Positions 47,855-57,113 of a stretch of DNA of 64,000 bases are shown piece by piece. The position numbers and the translations under genes were made by a program. The notes under the pieces were generated by a model that saw only the letters and a list, made by a program, of their open reading frames with translations, made no database searches and was not told where the DNA came from. Within the stretch, counting starts at the first letter, position 1, and each line of letters starts with the position of its first letter. The DNA comes from Pseudodonghicola flavimaris (GTDB taxonomy: Bacteria; Pseudomonadota; Alphaproteobacteria; Rhodobacterales; Rhodobacteraceae): positions 30,034 to 94,033 of the forward strand of contig NZ_JASNJD010000022.1 of assembly GCF_030164425.1 (NCBI RefSeq), written 5' to 3'.

Positions 47855-49153
47855 TCAGCGTGCCAGGCTCCGTTTCATGCTGGCTTCGGGAAAGCAGGTG
47901 GCGGGGCGGCCGGTGGCCTCCTGCCAGCGGCCGATCGACCGCCGGGTGCGGAACCCGGGCAGGCCGTCGGCGCCGCCGACATCGTGGCCCTGACGTTCCA
48001 GCGCCCGCTGCATCGCCGCGATATCCGAACGGAAGAGGCTGTCGGTCCTGGCCCAGGGGGTGGCGAAATCGCCGCTGCCGTATTGGATGCGATCGCCCAC
48101 ATGCCCGACAAAGAGGGCGTAGAGATCGCTCATGTTGTAATCCTTCAGGACATAGAAGTTCGGGGTCACCAGAAAGGCCGGGCCATGGCGACCTGCGGGC
48201 ATCAGCAGAAACAGCTGCCGTCCGGCCTCGATGGCCGGAAATGGCCGGCCGGAGACCCGGGCGATCCCCATCTCCTGCCAGCGGCCGAGGGGACGGCCCT
48301 GATCCGGTCCTTCCAGGGTGCAGGAGACGGCGGGCGGCACCCGCACCTCGAACCCCCAGTCGCGGCCCGGCTGCCAGCCGTGCTGCTGCAGATAGGTGGC
48401 GATCGAGGCGATGGTATCGGCGGGCGACCCCCAGATATCGGCCCGACCGTCGCCATCGCCGTCGCGGGCATAGGCCAGAACGTTGGTCGGCATGAACTGC
48501 GGCTGGCCGAGCGCGCCGGCCCAGCTGCTCTTCATCGCCCGTGGTGGCAGCGGCCCGGTCTCGGCGATCCTGAGCGCGGCGATCAGCTCCTTGGTGAAAT
48601 AGGGCGCACGGGTGCTCATGAAGCCCTTGGTGCCCAGAACCTGAAACACATCGTGGCGGATCGGCGCCTGGCCATAGCCGCTTTCGCGCCCCCAGATGCC
48701 CAGGACAATCCGTCCGGGTACACCGGTGGTCCGCTCCGCCCGCGCCAGGGCCGCGGCGTGGCGGCTGGCCATCTGCCGGCCGGTGCGGGTGGCCGCGGTG
48801 ACGGTGCCGGGGCTGAAATACAGCGCCGGGGCGCCGAATTCGGTCTGAACCTGGGTCTTCGGCGTGGTCGGCCGGCTGCCGGGTGGCACCAGATCGGGCA
48901 GGTCCCAGTTCAGCGTCACCCCGTCGAAGGCGCGGTCGAAGGTGGCGCGCGATACCCCCTCGGCCCGGGCGGCGGGCCAGACCGTGCGCTGCAGCCAGCT
49001 TTGGAACTGGCGCTCCACTCCGGCACGGTTCTGCGCCAGTGCCGGCTGGACGGCAAGCAGGCCGATCACCAGGGCCAGGGTGGCGCGGATCATCGGGAAA
49101 AAGCGGCGCCGGGCCGGCGGGCGGGGCGACGGACGGATAGCGGTTGACGGCAT
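47855..49153 (-). CDS. Lytic murein transglycosylase (MltB-like) with PGB domain
   Basis: Cell-wall enzyme of 432 residues that cleaves glycan strands to form anhydromuropeptides. Export signal: MIRATLALVIGLLAVQPALAQ, near residue 21, so ATG 49093 may be the true start. The catalytic domain has the Glu in GIWGRESGYGQAPI (about 155) and GALGQPQFMPTNVLAYARDG; GDRIQYGSGDFATPW is near 350. The C-terminal peptidoglycan-binding domain ends the chain (MQRALERQGHDVGGADGLPG, TRRSIGRWQEATG). It lies convergent to the GlxA-type gene and next to the tRNA-Gly gene, with no apparent link to either. Periplasmic, no lipobox seen. Confidence 0.9.
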   Translation of the reverse strand: MPSTAIRPSPRPPARRRFFPMIRATLALVIGLLAVQPALAQNRAGVERQFQSWLQRTVWPAARAEGVSRATFDRAFDGVTLNWDLPDLVPPGSRPTTPKTQVQTEFGAPALYFSPGTVTAATRTGRQMASRHAAALARAERTTGVPGRIVLGIWGRESGYGQAPIRHDVFQVLGTKGFMSTRAPYFTKELIAALRIAETGPLPPRAMKSSWAGALGQPQFMPTNVLAYARDGDGDGRADIWGSPADTIASIATYLQQHGWQPGRDWGFEVRVPPAVSCTLEGPDQGRPLGRWQEMGIARVSGRPFPAIEAGRQLFLLMPAGRHGPAFLVTPNFYVLKDYNMSDLYALFVGHVGDRIQYGSGDFATPWARTDSLFRSDIAAMQRALERQGHDVGGADGLPGFRTRRSIGRWQEATGRPATCFPEASMKRSLAR

Positions 49154-49184
49154 AACGGCAATGAATTACCCAGCGAGGACCCAA

Positions 49185-49258
49185 GCGGGTATAGCTTAAT
49201 GGTAAAGCCCCTGCCTTCCAAGCAGGCTATGTCGGTTCGATTCCGTCTACCCGCTCCA
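49185..49258 (+). tRNA. tRNA-Gly (TCC)
   Basis: A 74-nt cloverleaf with CCA encoded. The acceptor stem GCGGGTA pairs with TACCCGC, the anticodon arm CCTGC/GCAGG encloses the loop CTTCCAA, giving anticodon TCC, and the T arm contains GGTTCGATTCC. It is the only tRNA in the window. tRNA 3' ends are common integration sites; no duplicated 3' end or integrase was seen nearby. Confidence 0.95.
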
Positions 49259-49488
49259 ATCCCTCCCGCAAATGTTCCGAACGACGATCAGGCCGGGCAA
49301 AGCTCCCCGCGACCCGATGCGTTGGCTCTCCTCGATGGCGCGCGGTGAAATGCGACCTGGGCAGGCCGAGGGCCCACCGGAGCCAGACAGTCCCGGGCAT
49401 AGGATGCGGTCTTTGGCTTCACCGAAATGGGGCGCGGTCGCAAGCGGCTGAAGGTGGGCAGGGGAGGCGCTCCGATCTGAGCCGATGA
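49259..49488. other. Spacer between tRNA-Gly and MarR gene
   Basis: About 230 bp without a gene or RNA that I recognise. No obvious remnant of an integrase or insertion sequence can be read in either strand. The last part becomes AT-richer as the MarR promoter begins. Confidence 0.4.
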
Positions 49489-49531
49489 GAATTACCTTTA
49501 CGGTGAAGTATCTTTGTCATTAAGGTAATTC
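49489..49531. promoter_or_regulatory. Long inverted repeat upstream of the MarR gene
   Basis: GAATTACCTT (49489-49498) and AAGGTAATTC (49522-49531) are perfect 10-bp arms separated by 23 bp. The right arm ends one base before the MarR ATG at 49532. The surrounding sequence is markedly AT-rich for this genome. Placement and symmetry suit an autoregulatory MarR operator covering the promoter. Confidence 0.6.
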
Positions 49532-50020
49532 ATGTACGAGAAATCGAGCAGATACGGCGTCGTCCGCCGACTGGGCACCGCACTGTTGCGCTTCATGCAG
49601 CAGATCGAGGCGGTCTATGAGCATATCGCCGCCTCGACCCGCATGCACCCGACCGATTTTCGCACGATCTGCCTTCTGGCCGACGCCAAAACCCCGCTCA
49701 GTCCGAAAGATATCGGCCATGCGCTGGGGTTGACCTCCGGGGCGGTGTCGGCGCTGATCCTGCGGCTGGAAGGTCATGGGCTGATCTCTCGCCAACCGAA
49801 CCCGACCGACCGGCGTGGCGTTCTGATCTCCCTGAACGAAGAGACGGCGGCGCCGGCCCTGCGGGACTATCACGCGCTGCATGCCCATTACATGCAGGTG
49901 ACCGAGGAATTCACCGCCGCCGAGCTGGAGGTGGTGGCGCGCTATATGGAGAATATCCGGCAGGTGACCACCGGCCATCTGATGCTGGCCGGGGCAGAGC
50001 CTCCGAAGGCATCGAAATGA
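49532..50020 (+). CDS. MarR-family regulator of ABC export triad 2
   Basis: DNA-binding protein of 162 residues. The winged helix spans about residues 40-105 (FRTICLLADAKTPLSPKDI, ALGLTSGAVSALILRLEGHG, RQPNPTDRRGVLISL), with dimerisation helices on both sides. No Cys is present, so it is not redox-regulated through thiols. It precedes the exporter genes by 46 bp on the same strand, and an inverted repeat overlaps its promoter, so it probably represses itself and the triad until a toxic ligand binds. Triad 1 is linked to a TetR gene instead. Confidence 0.92.
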   Translation: MYEKSSRYGVVRRLGTALLRFMQQIEAVYEHIAASTRMHPTDFRTICLLADAKTPLSPKDIGHALGLTSGAVSALILRLEGHGLISRQPNPTDRRGVLISLNEETAAPALRDYHALHAHYMQVTEEFTAAELEVVARYMENIRQVTTGHLMLAGAEPPKASK

Positions 50021-50066
50021 ACGTTCACAGGCGGCGACGCACCGCCGCCAGGACATGAGGATTGGA

Positions 50067-51131
50067 ATGAAACTGCAACCGAAATGGCTGGTTCTCGGTG
50101 CCGTGATCGTGGCCGTCGCCGGATGGGCGGCCTTCGGCCGTCTGTCGACAAACGGCCTTCCCGAAGGCATCGTCAGCGCCAACGGCCGGCTCGAGGCCGT
50201 GGACATCGATATCGCCGCCAAGACCGGCGGGCGACTCGAGGACGTCTTTGTCCTGGAGGGCGATTTCGTCAAATCCGGCGATGTCCTGGCGCAGATGGAC
50301 ACGACGGAGCTCGAGGCCCTGCGCGCGGAGGCCGCGGCGCAGTTGCGCCGAGCTGAGATATCGGTGGACACGGCCACCAGCCTCGTGACCCAAAGGCAGG
50401 CGGAATTCGCCGCCACAGAGGCCAATGTGGCGCTGCAACAGGCCGATTTAGATGCCGCCACGACACGGCTGCAACGTTCCGAGAAACTGGCGCAGAGCAA
50501 CACCGTCTCGCAGCAGACCCTGGACGACGACCGCGCCGCAGAGCGCCGGGCACAGGCTGCGCTGGCCTCTGCGCAGGCGTCGCGGGCGGCGGCCAAGGTC
50601 GCCATCGGCTCGGCCGAGGCGATGATCGTCGATGCCGGGGCGGCGGTCGAGGCGGCGCGCGCCTCTCTGGCCCGGGTCAAGGCGCAGATCGCCGATGCGA
50701 CTCTGACCGCGCCGCGCGACGGGCGGGTCCAGTACCGGCTGGCGGAACCGGGTGAGGTGTTGGGCTCTGGCGGACGGGTGATCAACATGATCGACGTCTC
50801 CAATGTCTACATGAGCTTTTTCCTGCCCACGGAAGACGCCGGGCGTGTTGGCATCGGCACCGAGGTGCGTCTGGTCATGGATGCCGCCCCGGAGATCGCC
50901 ATTCCGGCCCGCATCTCTTTCGTCGCGGATGTGGCGCAATTCACCCCGCGCACCGTGGAAACCGAAGAAGAACGGCTGAAGCTGACCTTTCGCGTGCGTG
51001 CCCGGATCGATCCGGAGCTGTTGCGGCGCTATATCACCCAGGTGAAAACCGGGCTGCCCGGCATGGCCTATGTCAGGCTTGACCCGGCGGCCGCATGGCC
51101 GGAGGCCCTTCAGCAAACGCTGGCCGAATGA
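50067..51131 (+). CDS. HlyD-family adaptor of ABC export triad 2
   Basis: Periplasmic adaptor of 354 residues with an N-terminal membrane anchor ([17 protein letters not shown]), lipoyl half ([20 protein letters not shown]), a long coiled coil at about 90-200, the returning half ([20 protein letters not shown]) and a barrel domain. The segment [20 protein letters not shown] matches FTPKSVETQEEREDLVFRVK of the adaptor at 14575, showing that the two are paralogues. ATG 50067 has GAGG 6 bp upstream; ATG 50055 is poorly spaced. It overlaps the ABC fusion gene by ATGA. Confidence 0.92.
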   Translation: MKLQPKWLVLGAVIVAVAGWAAFGRLSTNGLPEGIVSANGRLEAVDIDIAAKTGGRLEDVFVLEGDFVKSGDVLAQMDTTELEALRAEAAAQLRRAEISVDTATSLVTQRQAEFAATEANVALQQADLDAATTRLQRSEKLAQSNTVSQQTLDDDRAAERRAQAALASAQASRAAAKVAIGSAEAMIVDAGAAVEAARASLARVKAQIADATLTAPRDGRVQYRLAEPGEVLGSGGRVINMIDVSNVYMSFFLPTEDAGRVGIGTEVRLVMDAAPEIAIPARISFVADVAQFTPRTVETEEERLKLTFRVRARIDPELLRRYITQVKTGLPGMAYVRLDPAAAWPEALQQTLAE

Positions 51132-53875
51132 CCACGCCCGCCGCCATCGCAGACATCCGCGATGTCAGCCTCAGCTACCGCAAGGTGCGGGCGCTCGATG
51201 CAGTCACCGCGGAGATCCCGGCAGGCGTCATGGTCGGGCTGATCGGCCCGGACGGGGTCGGCAAATCCAGCCTTCTGGCGCTGATCTCCGGCGCGCGGGA
51301 GATGCAGGCGGGGGAGCTGACGGTTCTGGGCGGCGACATGCGCTCCGCCGGGCACCGGCAAAGGGTCTGCCCCCGTATCGCCTATATGCCGCAGGGACTG
51401 GGCCGGAACCTCTATGAGACGCTGTCGGTCTTCGAGAATGTCGATTTCTTCGGGCAGCTGTTCGACCAGAATCGCGCCGAGCGCGAGGCACGCATCGGCG
51501 AGTTGCTGGCCGCCACCGGCCTGGCACCGTTCCGCGACCGTCCGGCGGGCAAGCTGTCGGGCGGGATGAAGCAGAAGCTGGGCCTGTGCTGCGCGCTGAT
51601 CCATGATCCGGATCTGCTGATCCTTGATGAGCCGACCACCGGCGTCGATCCGCTGTCGCGGCGGCAGTTCTGGGACCTGATCGACCGCATCCGCGCCGGG
51701 CGGCCCGGCGTGAGCGTGCTGGTGGCGACCGCCTATATGGAAGAGGCGGCGCGGTTCGATTGGCTGATCGCGATGAACGCGGGCCGGGTTCTGGACACCG
51801 GCGCGCCCGATGACCTGATGGCGCGCACCGGCACCGACACGCTGGACGCGGCCTTCATCGCGCTTCTGCCCGCGGAAGACCGCGCGGCGCACCGGAAGGT
51901 AGTGATCCCGCCGATCCATCATCGCGCCGGAGATTTCGCGATCGAGGCGGAGGGGCTGACCAAGCGCTTCGGCGATTTCACCGCCGTGGACCGGGTCAGC
52001 TTCCGCATTCCCAAGGGTGAGATCTTCGGATTTCTCGGCTCCAACGGCTGTGGCAAGACCACGACGATGAAGATGCTCACCGGCCTTCTGGAGGCGACCG
52101 AGGGCACGGCGAAACTGTTCGGCAAGGCGGTCGATCCCAACGACCTCGATGTGCGCCGGCGGGTCGGCTACATGAGCCAGGCGTTTTCGCTTTATGGCGA
52201 GCTGACGGTGGCGCAGAACCTTGATCTGCACGCCCGGCTGTTCAAGATTCCGGCGGACAGGATTCCGGGTCGCATCGAGGAGATGGTGGCGCGCTTCGAT
52301 CTGGCCGGGGTGCTGAAGTCCCGCCCCGATGCGCTGCCGCTGGGCCTGCGCCAGCGGCTGTCGCTGGCGGTGGCGATGATCCACGCGCCGGACATCCTGA
52401 TCCTGGATGAGCCGACCTCCGGCGTCGATCCGGTGGCCCGCGATGCTTTCTGGCAAATCCTCGCGGACTTGTCGCGCGCGGATGGGGTGACGATCTTTGT
52501 CTCTACCCATTTCATGAACGAGGCGATGATGTGCGACCGCATCTCGCTCATGCATGCGGGGCAGGTTCTGGTTTCGGATCGCCCGGCGCAGATCGTCGCG
52601 GAGTCCGGGGCGAAGACGCTTGAAGACGCTTTCGTCCGGCATCTCGAAGAGGCCACCGGCGAGCATGTCGCGGCGGAGACCCCGGAGACCGTCGCCGTGC
52701 CGGAGCCTCGCCCCTCCGCATCTGGCCCCCCCGCATCTGGCCCGGCCGGGTTCGGCCTGCGCCGGATGCTGAGCTATGCGATGCGCGAGACGATGGAGCT
52801 GCGCCGCGATCCGATCCGGGCCGCGCTGGCGGTATTCGGTTCGCTGCTTCTGATGCTGGTGATCGGCTACGGCATCAACATGGACATCGAGGATTTGCGC
52901 TTTGCCGTGCTGGATTACGACCAGTCCACCGTGAGCCGCGATTACATCGACCAGATTTCCGGCTCGCGCTATTTCATCGAACAGCCGCCGATCACCAGCT
53001 ACGCCGATATGGACCAGCGCATGCGGGCGGGCCTGCTCGATCTGGCGCTGGAAATCCCCCCTGATTTCGGCCGCGATCTGTTGCGTGGGCGCGATGTGGA
53101 GATCGGCGGCTGGATCGACGGGGCGAACCCGACGCGGGCGGAAACCGCGATGGGCTATGTCCAGGGCATGCATCAAAGCTGGCTGATGTCCGGCCTGCGC
53201 GAGGCCTATGGGCCCGAGGCGGTGGCGGGCGATTTCGGGCTGGAACTGCGCTATCGCTACAACCCCGACATCAAGAGCATCGTGGCCATGGTGCCGGCAG
53301 TGATCCCGCTCCTCTTGCTGCTCATTCCCGCCATGCTCTCTGCCCTTTCGGTGGTGCGGGAGCGTGAGCTGGGCTCGATCACCAATTTCTATGTCACCCC
53401 GGTGACCCGGCTGGAATTTCTTCTGGGCAAACAGCTGCCTTACACGGTGCTGGCGATCGTCAACCTGATCCTGCTGACGCTGATGGCGATCTTCCTGTTC
53501 CGGGTGCCTTTCACCGGCGATTTGCTGTTCTTCCTGCTGGCCGGGGTCCTTTACGTGTCGGCGGCCACCGCCATGGGGCTGGTGATCTCCGCCTTCGTCA
53601 AAAGCCAGCTCGCCGCCGTCTTTGCCACGGCGATGGGGACCATCCTGCCCGCCGTCCAGTTCTCCGGGATGGTCACGCCGGTATCCGCGATGAAGGGCCT
53701 CGGCGCCATTGTCTCGCGGGTCTATCCCACCACCCATTTCATGACGATCTCTCGCGGGGCGTTTTCCAAGGGGTTGGGATTTGCCGAACTGTCCTCGGCG
53801 CTCTGGCCGCTGGCGCTGTCGATCCCGGTGCTGATCGGCCTCGGCGCGCTGCTGATGCGCAAACAGGAGAAGTGA
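51128..53875 (+). CDS. ABC exporter fusion of triad 2 (RbbA/YhiH type)
   Basis: One chain of 915 residues with the same order as the protein at 15611: ATPase 1 ([31 protein letters not shown]), ATPase 2 ([18 protein letters not shown] in place of [18 protein letters not shown]), a linker rich in Pro and Ala at about 520-540, then an ABC-2 membrane domain. Several stretches are identical to the triad 1 protein, so a duplication or two acquisitions from the same family is certain; the linker and external loop differ most. The ATG overlaps the adaptor stop (ATGA). Substrate unknown. Confidence 0.93.
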   Translation: MTTPAAIADIRDVSLSYRKVRALDAVTAEIPAGVMVGLIGPDGVGKSSLLALISGAREMQAGELTVLGGDMRSAGHRQRVCPRIAYMPQGLGRNLYETLSVFENVDFFGQLFDQNRAEREARIGELLAATGLAPFRDRPAGKLSGGMKQKLGLCCALIHDPDLLILDEPTTGVDPLSRRQFWDLIDRIRAGRPGVSVLVATAYMEEAARFDWLIAMNAGRVLDTGAPDDLMARTGTDTLDAAFIALLPAEDRAAHRKVVIPPIHHRAGDFAIEAEGLTKRFGDFTAVDRVSFRIPKGEIFGFLGSNGCGKTTTMKMLTGLLEATEGTAKLFGKAVDPNDLDVRRRVGYMSQAFSLYGELTVAQNLDLHARLFKIPADRIPGRIEEMVARFDLAGVLKSRPDALPLGLRQRLSLAVAMIHAPDILILDEPTSGVDPVARDAFWQILADLSRADGVTIFVSTHFMNEAMMCDRISLMHAGQVLVSDRPAQIVAESGAKTLEDAFVRHLEEATGEHVAAETPETVAVPEPRPSASGPPASGPAGFGLRRMLSYAMRETMELRRDPIRAALAVFGSLLLMLVIGYGINMDIEDLRFAVLDYDQSTVSRDYIDQISGSRYFIEQPPITSYADMDQRMRAGLLDLALEIPPDFGRDLLRGRDVEIGGWIDGANPTRAETAMGYVQGMHQSWLMSGLREAYGPEAVAGDFGLELRYRYNPDIKSIVAMVPAVIPLLLLLIPAMLSALSVVRERELGSITNFYVTPVTRLEFLLGKQLPYTVLAIVNLILLTLMAIFLFRVPFTGDLLFFLLAGVLYVSAATAMGLVISAFVKSQLAAVFATAMGTILPAVQFSGMVTPVSAMKGLGAIVSRVYPTTHFMTISRGAFSKGLGFAELSSALWPLALSIPVLIGLGALLMRKQEK

Positions 53876-53876
53876 G

Positions 53877-54989
53877 ATGGACCTGGGCAATATCTTTCAT
53901 CTCGGGATCAAGGAGCTCCGCGGGCTGGCGCGCGACCCGATCATGATGTTCCTGGTGCTGTTCTCCTTCACCCTGCAAATCACCGCCTCGGCGAATTCGG
54001 CCAGCGAGACGCTGAACCACGCCCCCATCGCCATCGTCGACGAGGATCAGTCGCCCCTGAGCCTGCGCATCGCCGAGGCGTTCCAGCCCCCGTTCTTCAC
54101 CGCGCCTCGGCGCATCGGCTGGAACGAGATGGATCGGCGCATGGACGAGGGGCTCGACACTTTCGCGCTGGATATTCCGCCGGATTTCCAGGCCGATCTG
54201 CTGGCGGGCAAGCGGCCTGAGATTCAGCTCAACGTCGATGCGACGCAGATGGCCCAGGCGTTTTCCGGCGCGGGCTATGTGCAGAGCATCGTGTCCGAGG
54301 AGGTCTCTGAATTCCTCGACGGCTATCGCGCCGATCCGCGTCCACCCGCCGATCTGCAGCTGCGTGCCCGCTTCAACCCGGAGCTGAATGGCGGCTGGTT
54401 TCAGGCGGTGATGGGCATCGCCAACAGCGTGACCCTGCTGGCGCTGATCCTGGCCGGCGCCGCCCTGATCCGCGAACGGGAGCATGGCACGATCGAGCAT
54501 CTGCTGGTCATGCCGGTCACCCCGCTGGAGATCATGATCAGCAAGCTCTGGTCGATGTCGCTCGTGGTGATCCTGGGCACGCTGTTCGCGCTGGTGGTGA
54601 TGTGTAACATGGTGCTGGGCATTCCGCTTCAGGGGTCTCTGGCGCTCTTCATGCTGGGCACCGCGCTGCATCTCTTCGCCACCGCCTCTCTGGGGGTCTT
54701 CCTTGCCACCTTCGCGCGCTCCATGCCGCAATTCGGCATCATGATGATCCTCGTGCTGCTGCCCCTTCAGGTGCTCTCCGGCGCGCAGACGCCACGCGAG
54801 TCGATGCCGGAGCTGGTGCAGGACATCATGCTGATCGCGCCCAACACCCATTACGTTATCCTGTCGCAATCGGTCCTGTTCCGCGGTGCCGGTCTGGATG
54901 TGATCTGGCCGCAGCTGCTGTGGCTCACCGGGATCGCCGCCGTATTCTTCGTCGTGTCCCTGCGGTCGTTCCGGGGGTTCCTGCGCTAG
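53877..54989 (+). CDS. ABC-2 permease of export triad 2 (YhhJ type)
   Basis: Permease of 370 residues: one N-terminal helix, a periplasmic domain, and five C-terminal helices, with the conserved ALIREREHGTIEHLLVMPVT segment. It shares IVDEDQSPLSLRIAEAF with the triad 1 protein (VVDEDHSPLSYRLTDAI). It begins 1 bp after the stop of the fusion gene and presumably dimerises with its membrane half. No terminator is evident in the first 50 bp after its stop. Confidence 0.92.
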   Translation: MDLGNIFHLGIKELRGLARDPIMMFLVLFSFTLQITASANSASETLNHAPIAIVDEDQSPLSLRIAEAFQPPFFTAPRRIGWNEMDRRMDEGLDTFALDIPPDFQADLLAGKRPEIQLNVDATQMAQAFSGAGYVQSIVSEEVSEFLDGYRADPRPPADLQLRARFNPELNGGWFQAVMGIANSVTLLALILAGAALIREREHGTIEHLLVMPVTPLEIMISKLWSMSLVVILGTLFALVVMCNMVLGIPLQGSLALFMLGTALHLFATASLGVFLATFARSMPQFGIMMILVLLPLQVLSGAQTPRESMPELVQDIMLIAPNTHYVILSQSVLFRGAGLDVIWPQLLWLTGIAAVFFVVSLRSFRGFLR

Positions 54990-55474
54990 AGCCGGGGACA
55001 GGTCGCCCGGGATGGCGACACCTCTTGAGGCAGATGCCGGGGCAGGACGGGCCGATCGCCCCATGTTTCACCAGGGGGTGACCCAGCGTGGGCCGAAGAG
55101 GGCACTTCGTGGCGCCGGAGCGTTGAGCGCTGCACGACCAAGCCTGTCCTCCGGGCGGCCGAACGACGCATGGGAAGCCTTCCGACACTGCGCTGAGGCG
55201 GCGCGGCTCCCTTCTGACTGGGCTGGGCAAGGACATGGTTTGCCTCTTGTCCGAAATCGGCTGCATTGCCCGATCTCGACCGGGGAAGATGTGGGCGCGT
55301 CACAACACCGGGTTCCGCACCAAGCCCGAGGACACCAGATGGAACACAAGTTCGACAACTCTCTTGGTCGGTGCGTGCAATTCCTTAAGTAAGGTGTCAG
55401 CGCGAAAGACTTGAGGGATGCGGTGTTCATCTAGGGGCCGGCCGCGATCGATCTCATTGAACGAAAGACACACG
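54990..55474. other. Unexplained intergenic region
   Basis: 485 bp between the exporter permease and the PAP2 gene. An open frame of about 126 codons runs from 55012 to 55392 but has no ribosome site, no recognisable domain and an odd composition, so I do not call it a gene. Part of it (about 55080-55270) may be a decayed gene or a dispersed repeat. The end (55340-55474) is AT-richer and probably holds the PAP2 promoter. Confidence 0.45.
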
Positions 55475-56017
55475 ATGGACGCCGCGATTACCCACTGGAT
55501 CAACGGCTTTGCAGGCCTGAGCCATCTCGTCGATCTCTTCATGATCGCCATCACGCAGATCGGTGTGCCACTCATTGTCCTTGGCGCGGTTCTGCAATGG
55601 TGGAGCAGGGACAACCGAAGACATCTGCGACACGCAGCGATTTGCGCCGGGCTGGCCTTCCTGCTGGGGCTTGCCATCAATCAGGGCGTTCTTCTCTTCG
55701 TTCACCGCCTGCGACCTTACGATGCCGGCCTGACGCAGTTGCTGATCGCGAAGAGCGCCGACTGGTCGTTTCCCTCTGACCATGCGACGGCGTCGATGTC
55801 GGTGGCGATGGCCTTCGCCCTGCAAGGGCTGCCGCGCCGGGCGCTGGCCTTCGGGGCGCTGGCGCTCCTTGTCTGCCTGTCACGCATCTATGTCGGCACT
55901 CACTACGTGACCGACGTGCTCGGCGGGGCCAGCACCGGGGTCATTGCTGCCATCGTTGTTCGCGCCCTTTACCGCGAGAACAGCAAGCTTGATCGTTTCG
56001 CCACGGGCATTCTCTGA
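55475..56017 (+). CDS. PAP2-family membrane phosphatase
   Basis: Integral membrane phosphatase of 180 residues with about five helices, like undecaprenyl-diphosphatase or lipid phosphatases. Catalytic motifs 2 and 3 are intact: PSDHAT (about residue 106) and SRIYVGTHYVTDVLGG (about 133). Motif 1 (KX6RP) is only partly present, as HRLRPYD with Leu where Lys is expected. ATG 55475 places the first helix normally; the ribosome site GAAAGA is weak. It stands alone between the exporter and the IclR gene, with no operon partner. Confidence 0.85.
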   Translation: MDAAITHWINGFAGLSHLVDLFMIAITQIGVPLIVLGAVLQWWSRDNRRHLRHAAICAGLAFLLGLAINQGVLLFVHRLRPYDAGLTQLLIAKSADWSFPSDHATASMSVAMAFALQGLPRRALAFGALALLVCLSRIYVGTHYVTDVLGGASTGVIAAIVVRALYRENSKLDRFATGIL

Positions 56018-56156
56018 CGCGGAGAGGGCGTTTGCCGCTGGCACCTGCTTCGAAAGGTTCCCCTGCGGCCGTCCCGTCAACGGTCCAAGAGCCCCCCTGA
56101 ACAGGGATGATCTGTCGGCGGTTCTCCTGGGGCGAGCGGGCCCGCGTCGGCCCCCT

Positions 56157-56936
56157 CTAGGTCAGTGCGGGTACATCGAAGTTCTTGAGCGTTTCCTGAC
56201 TGTGCCCCTCGCCGAAAACGCGCTCAATCGCCCGGTGCAGTGAGCGCGCATGGCTTTCCGCCTTGTCCGCGACGCGAAAAAGCGGCCCCGCAATCGTCAC
56301 TGCAAAGATGCGCTGCCCCTCGACCACGGGGACGGCCACACCGCCGAGATCCGGTGAGTAGTGCGAAGCTGACTGGAACCACCCCCGCCGGCGCCCGGCC
56401 TCGATCTGTGACAGCACCTCTTCGATGCTGGTTGGCGAACCCGTCCCGTAGCGTTCGAATGTGATCTTGCGAAGCAGGACCTCAAGATCGTGGTCAGGGT
56501 ACTGCGAGAGCAGTGCCTGGCCGGAGGCGGTGGCATGGATCGGCACACGTTTTCCGGGCTTCGCGGCATACCGAATGCTCGCGGGCGACTCGATTACATC
56601 CAGGAACACGGCGAAGAGCCCGCTTGAAGCCGAGATGCAGACGGTTTCCCCGGTCTCGGCAGCCAGTTCCGCCATGATCCGAATCAAGCGCTCGGGGATC
56701 GGTTCACCTTCCGCGAAGGCCATTGCGATCTGAGACCAGCGCGGGGTCGGATAGTAGCCGGAACGTGCCTGCGGTTCGTAGAGATACCCCCTCTCGGTCA
56801 GCGTCGAGAGAATGTTGAACGCGCTCGACCGTGGCCAGCCGAAATGGGACACCACGTCGGCCAGGGTTGCCGGGCGTTGCCGCTCTGCAAAAAACTCAAG
56901 CAAAAGCAGCAAGTTATCGATTTGCTTCACGGTCAT
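56157..56936 (-). CDS. IclR-family regulator 3
   Basis: Transcription factor of 259 residues: winged helix (KQIDNLLLLLEFFAERQRPA, VSHFGWPRSSAFNILSTLT at about residues 4-50) and effector domain from about 85 (ETGETVCISASSGLFAVFL, IHATASGQALLSQYP). It is divergent from the CoA-transferase operon and is its likely regulator. ATG 56936 follows GGAGAGAG; in-frame starts at 56969 and 57023 would extend into the control region. A 19-bp palindrome is at 57065-57083. It is less similar to IclR proteins 1 and 2 than these are to each other. Confidence 0.9.
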   Translation of the reverse strand: MTVKQIDNLLLLLEFFAERQRPATLADVVSHFGWPRSSAFNILSTLTERGYLYEPQARSGYYPTPRWSQIAMAFAEGEPIPERLIRIMAELAAETGETVCISASSGLFAVFLDVIESPASIRYAAKPGKRVPIHATASGQALLSQYPDHDLEVLLRKITFERYGTGSPTSIEEVLSQIEAGRRRGWFQSASHYSPDLGGVAVPVVEGQRIFAVTIAGPLFRVADKAESHARSLHRAIERVFGEGHSQETLKNFDVPALT

Positions 56937-57064
56937 CTTCTCTCTCCATTCGACGCTGTGATTGTTCATCACCCGGCACGATTTTGTCCAGAACGGACGG
57001 CAAAGCCCGCCTGACACCATCAAAGAAATACGTTGACACGATGAGGTTCAATCTGAAAGTGTCC

Positions 57065-57083
57065 ACATTACTGAACGTAATGT
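57065..57083. promoter_or_regulatory. Palindromic operator candidate for IclR regulator 3
   Basis: ACATTAC-TGAAC-GTAATGT has 7-bp perfect arms. It lies 31 bp upstream of the CoA-transferase ATG and about 130 bp upstream of the IclR start, in an AT-rich divergent promoter region. TGTCCA also occurs twice, at 57060 and 57081, with a 21-bp period. Confidence 0.6.
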
Positions 57084-57113
57084 CCATATTTATGAACAAA
57101 TGGAGAAGTCGCC

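Noticed and set aside
49185..49258. Integrated element at tRNA-Gly with an att duplication
   Set aside because: No second copy of the tRNA 3' end and no integrase were seen in the window.
55012..55392. Possible 126-codon gene
   Set aside because: No ribosome site, no domain, unlikely composition; reported as unexplained intergenic DNA.
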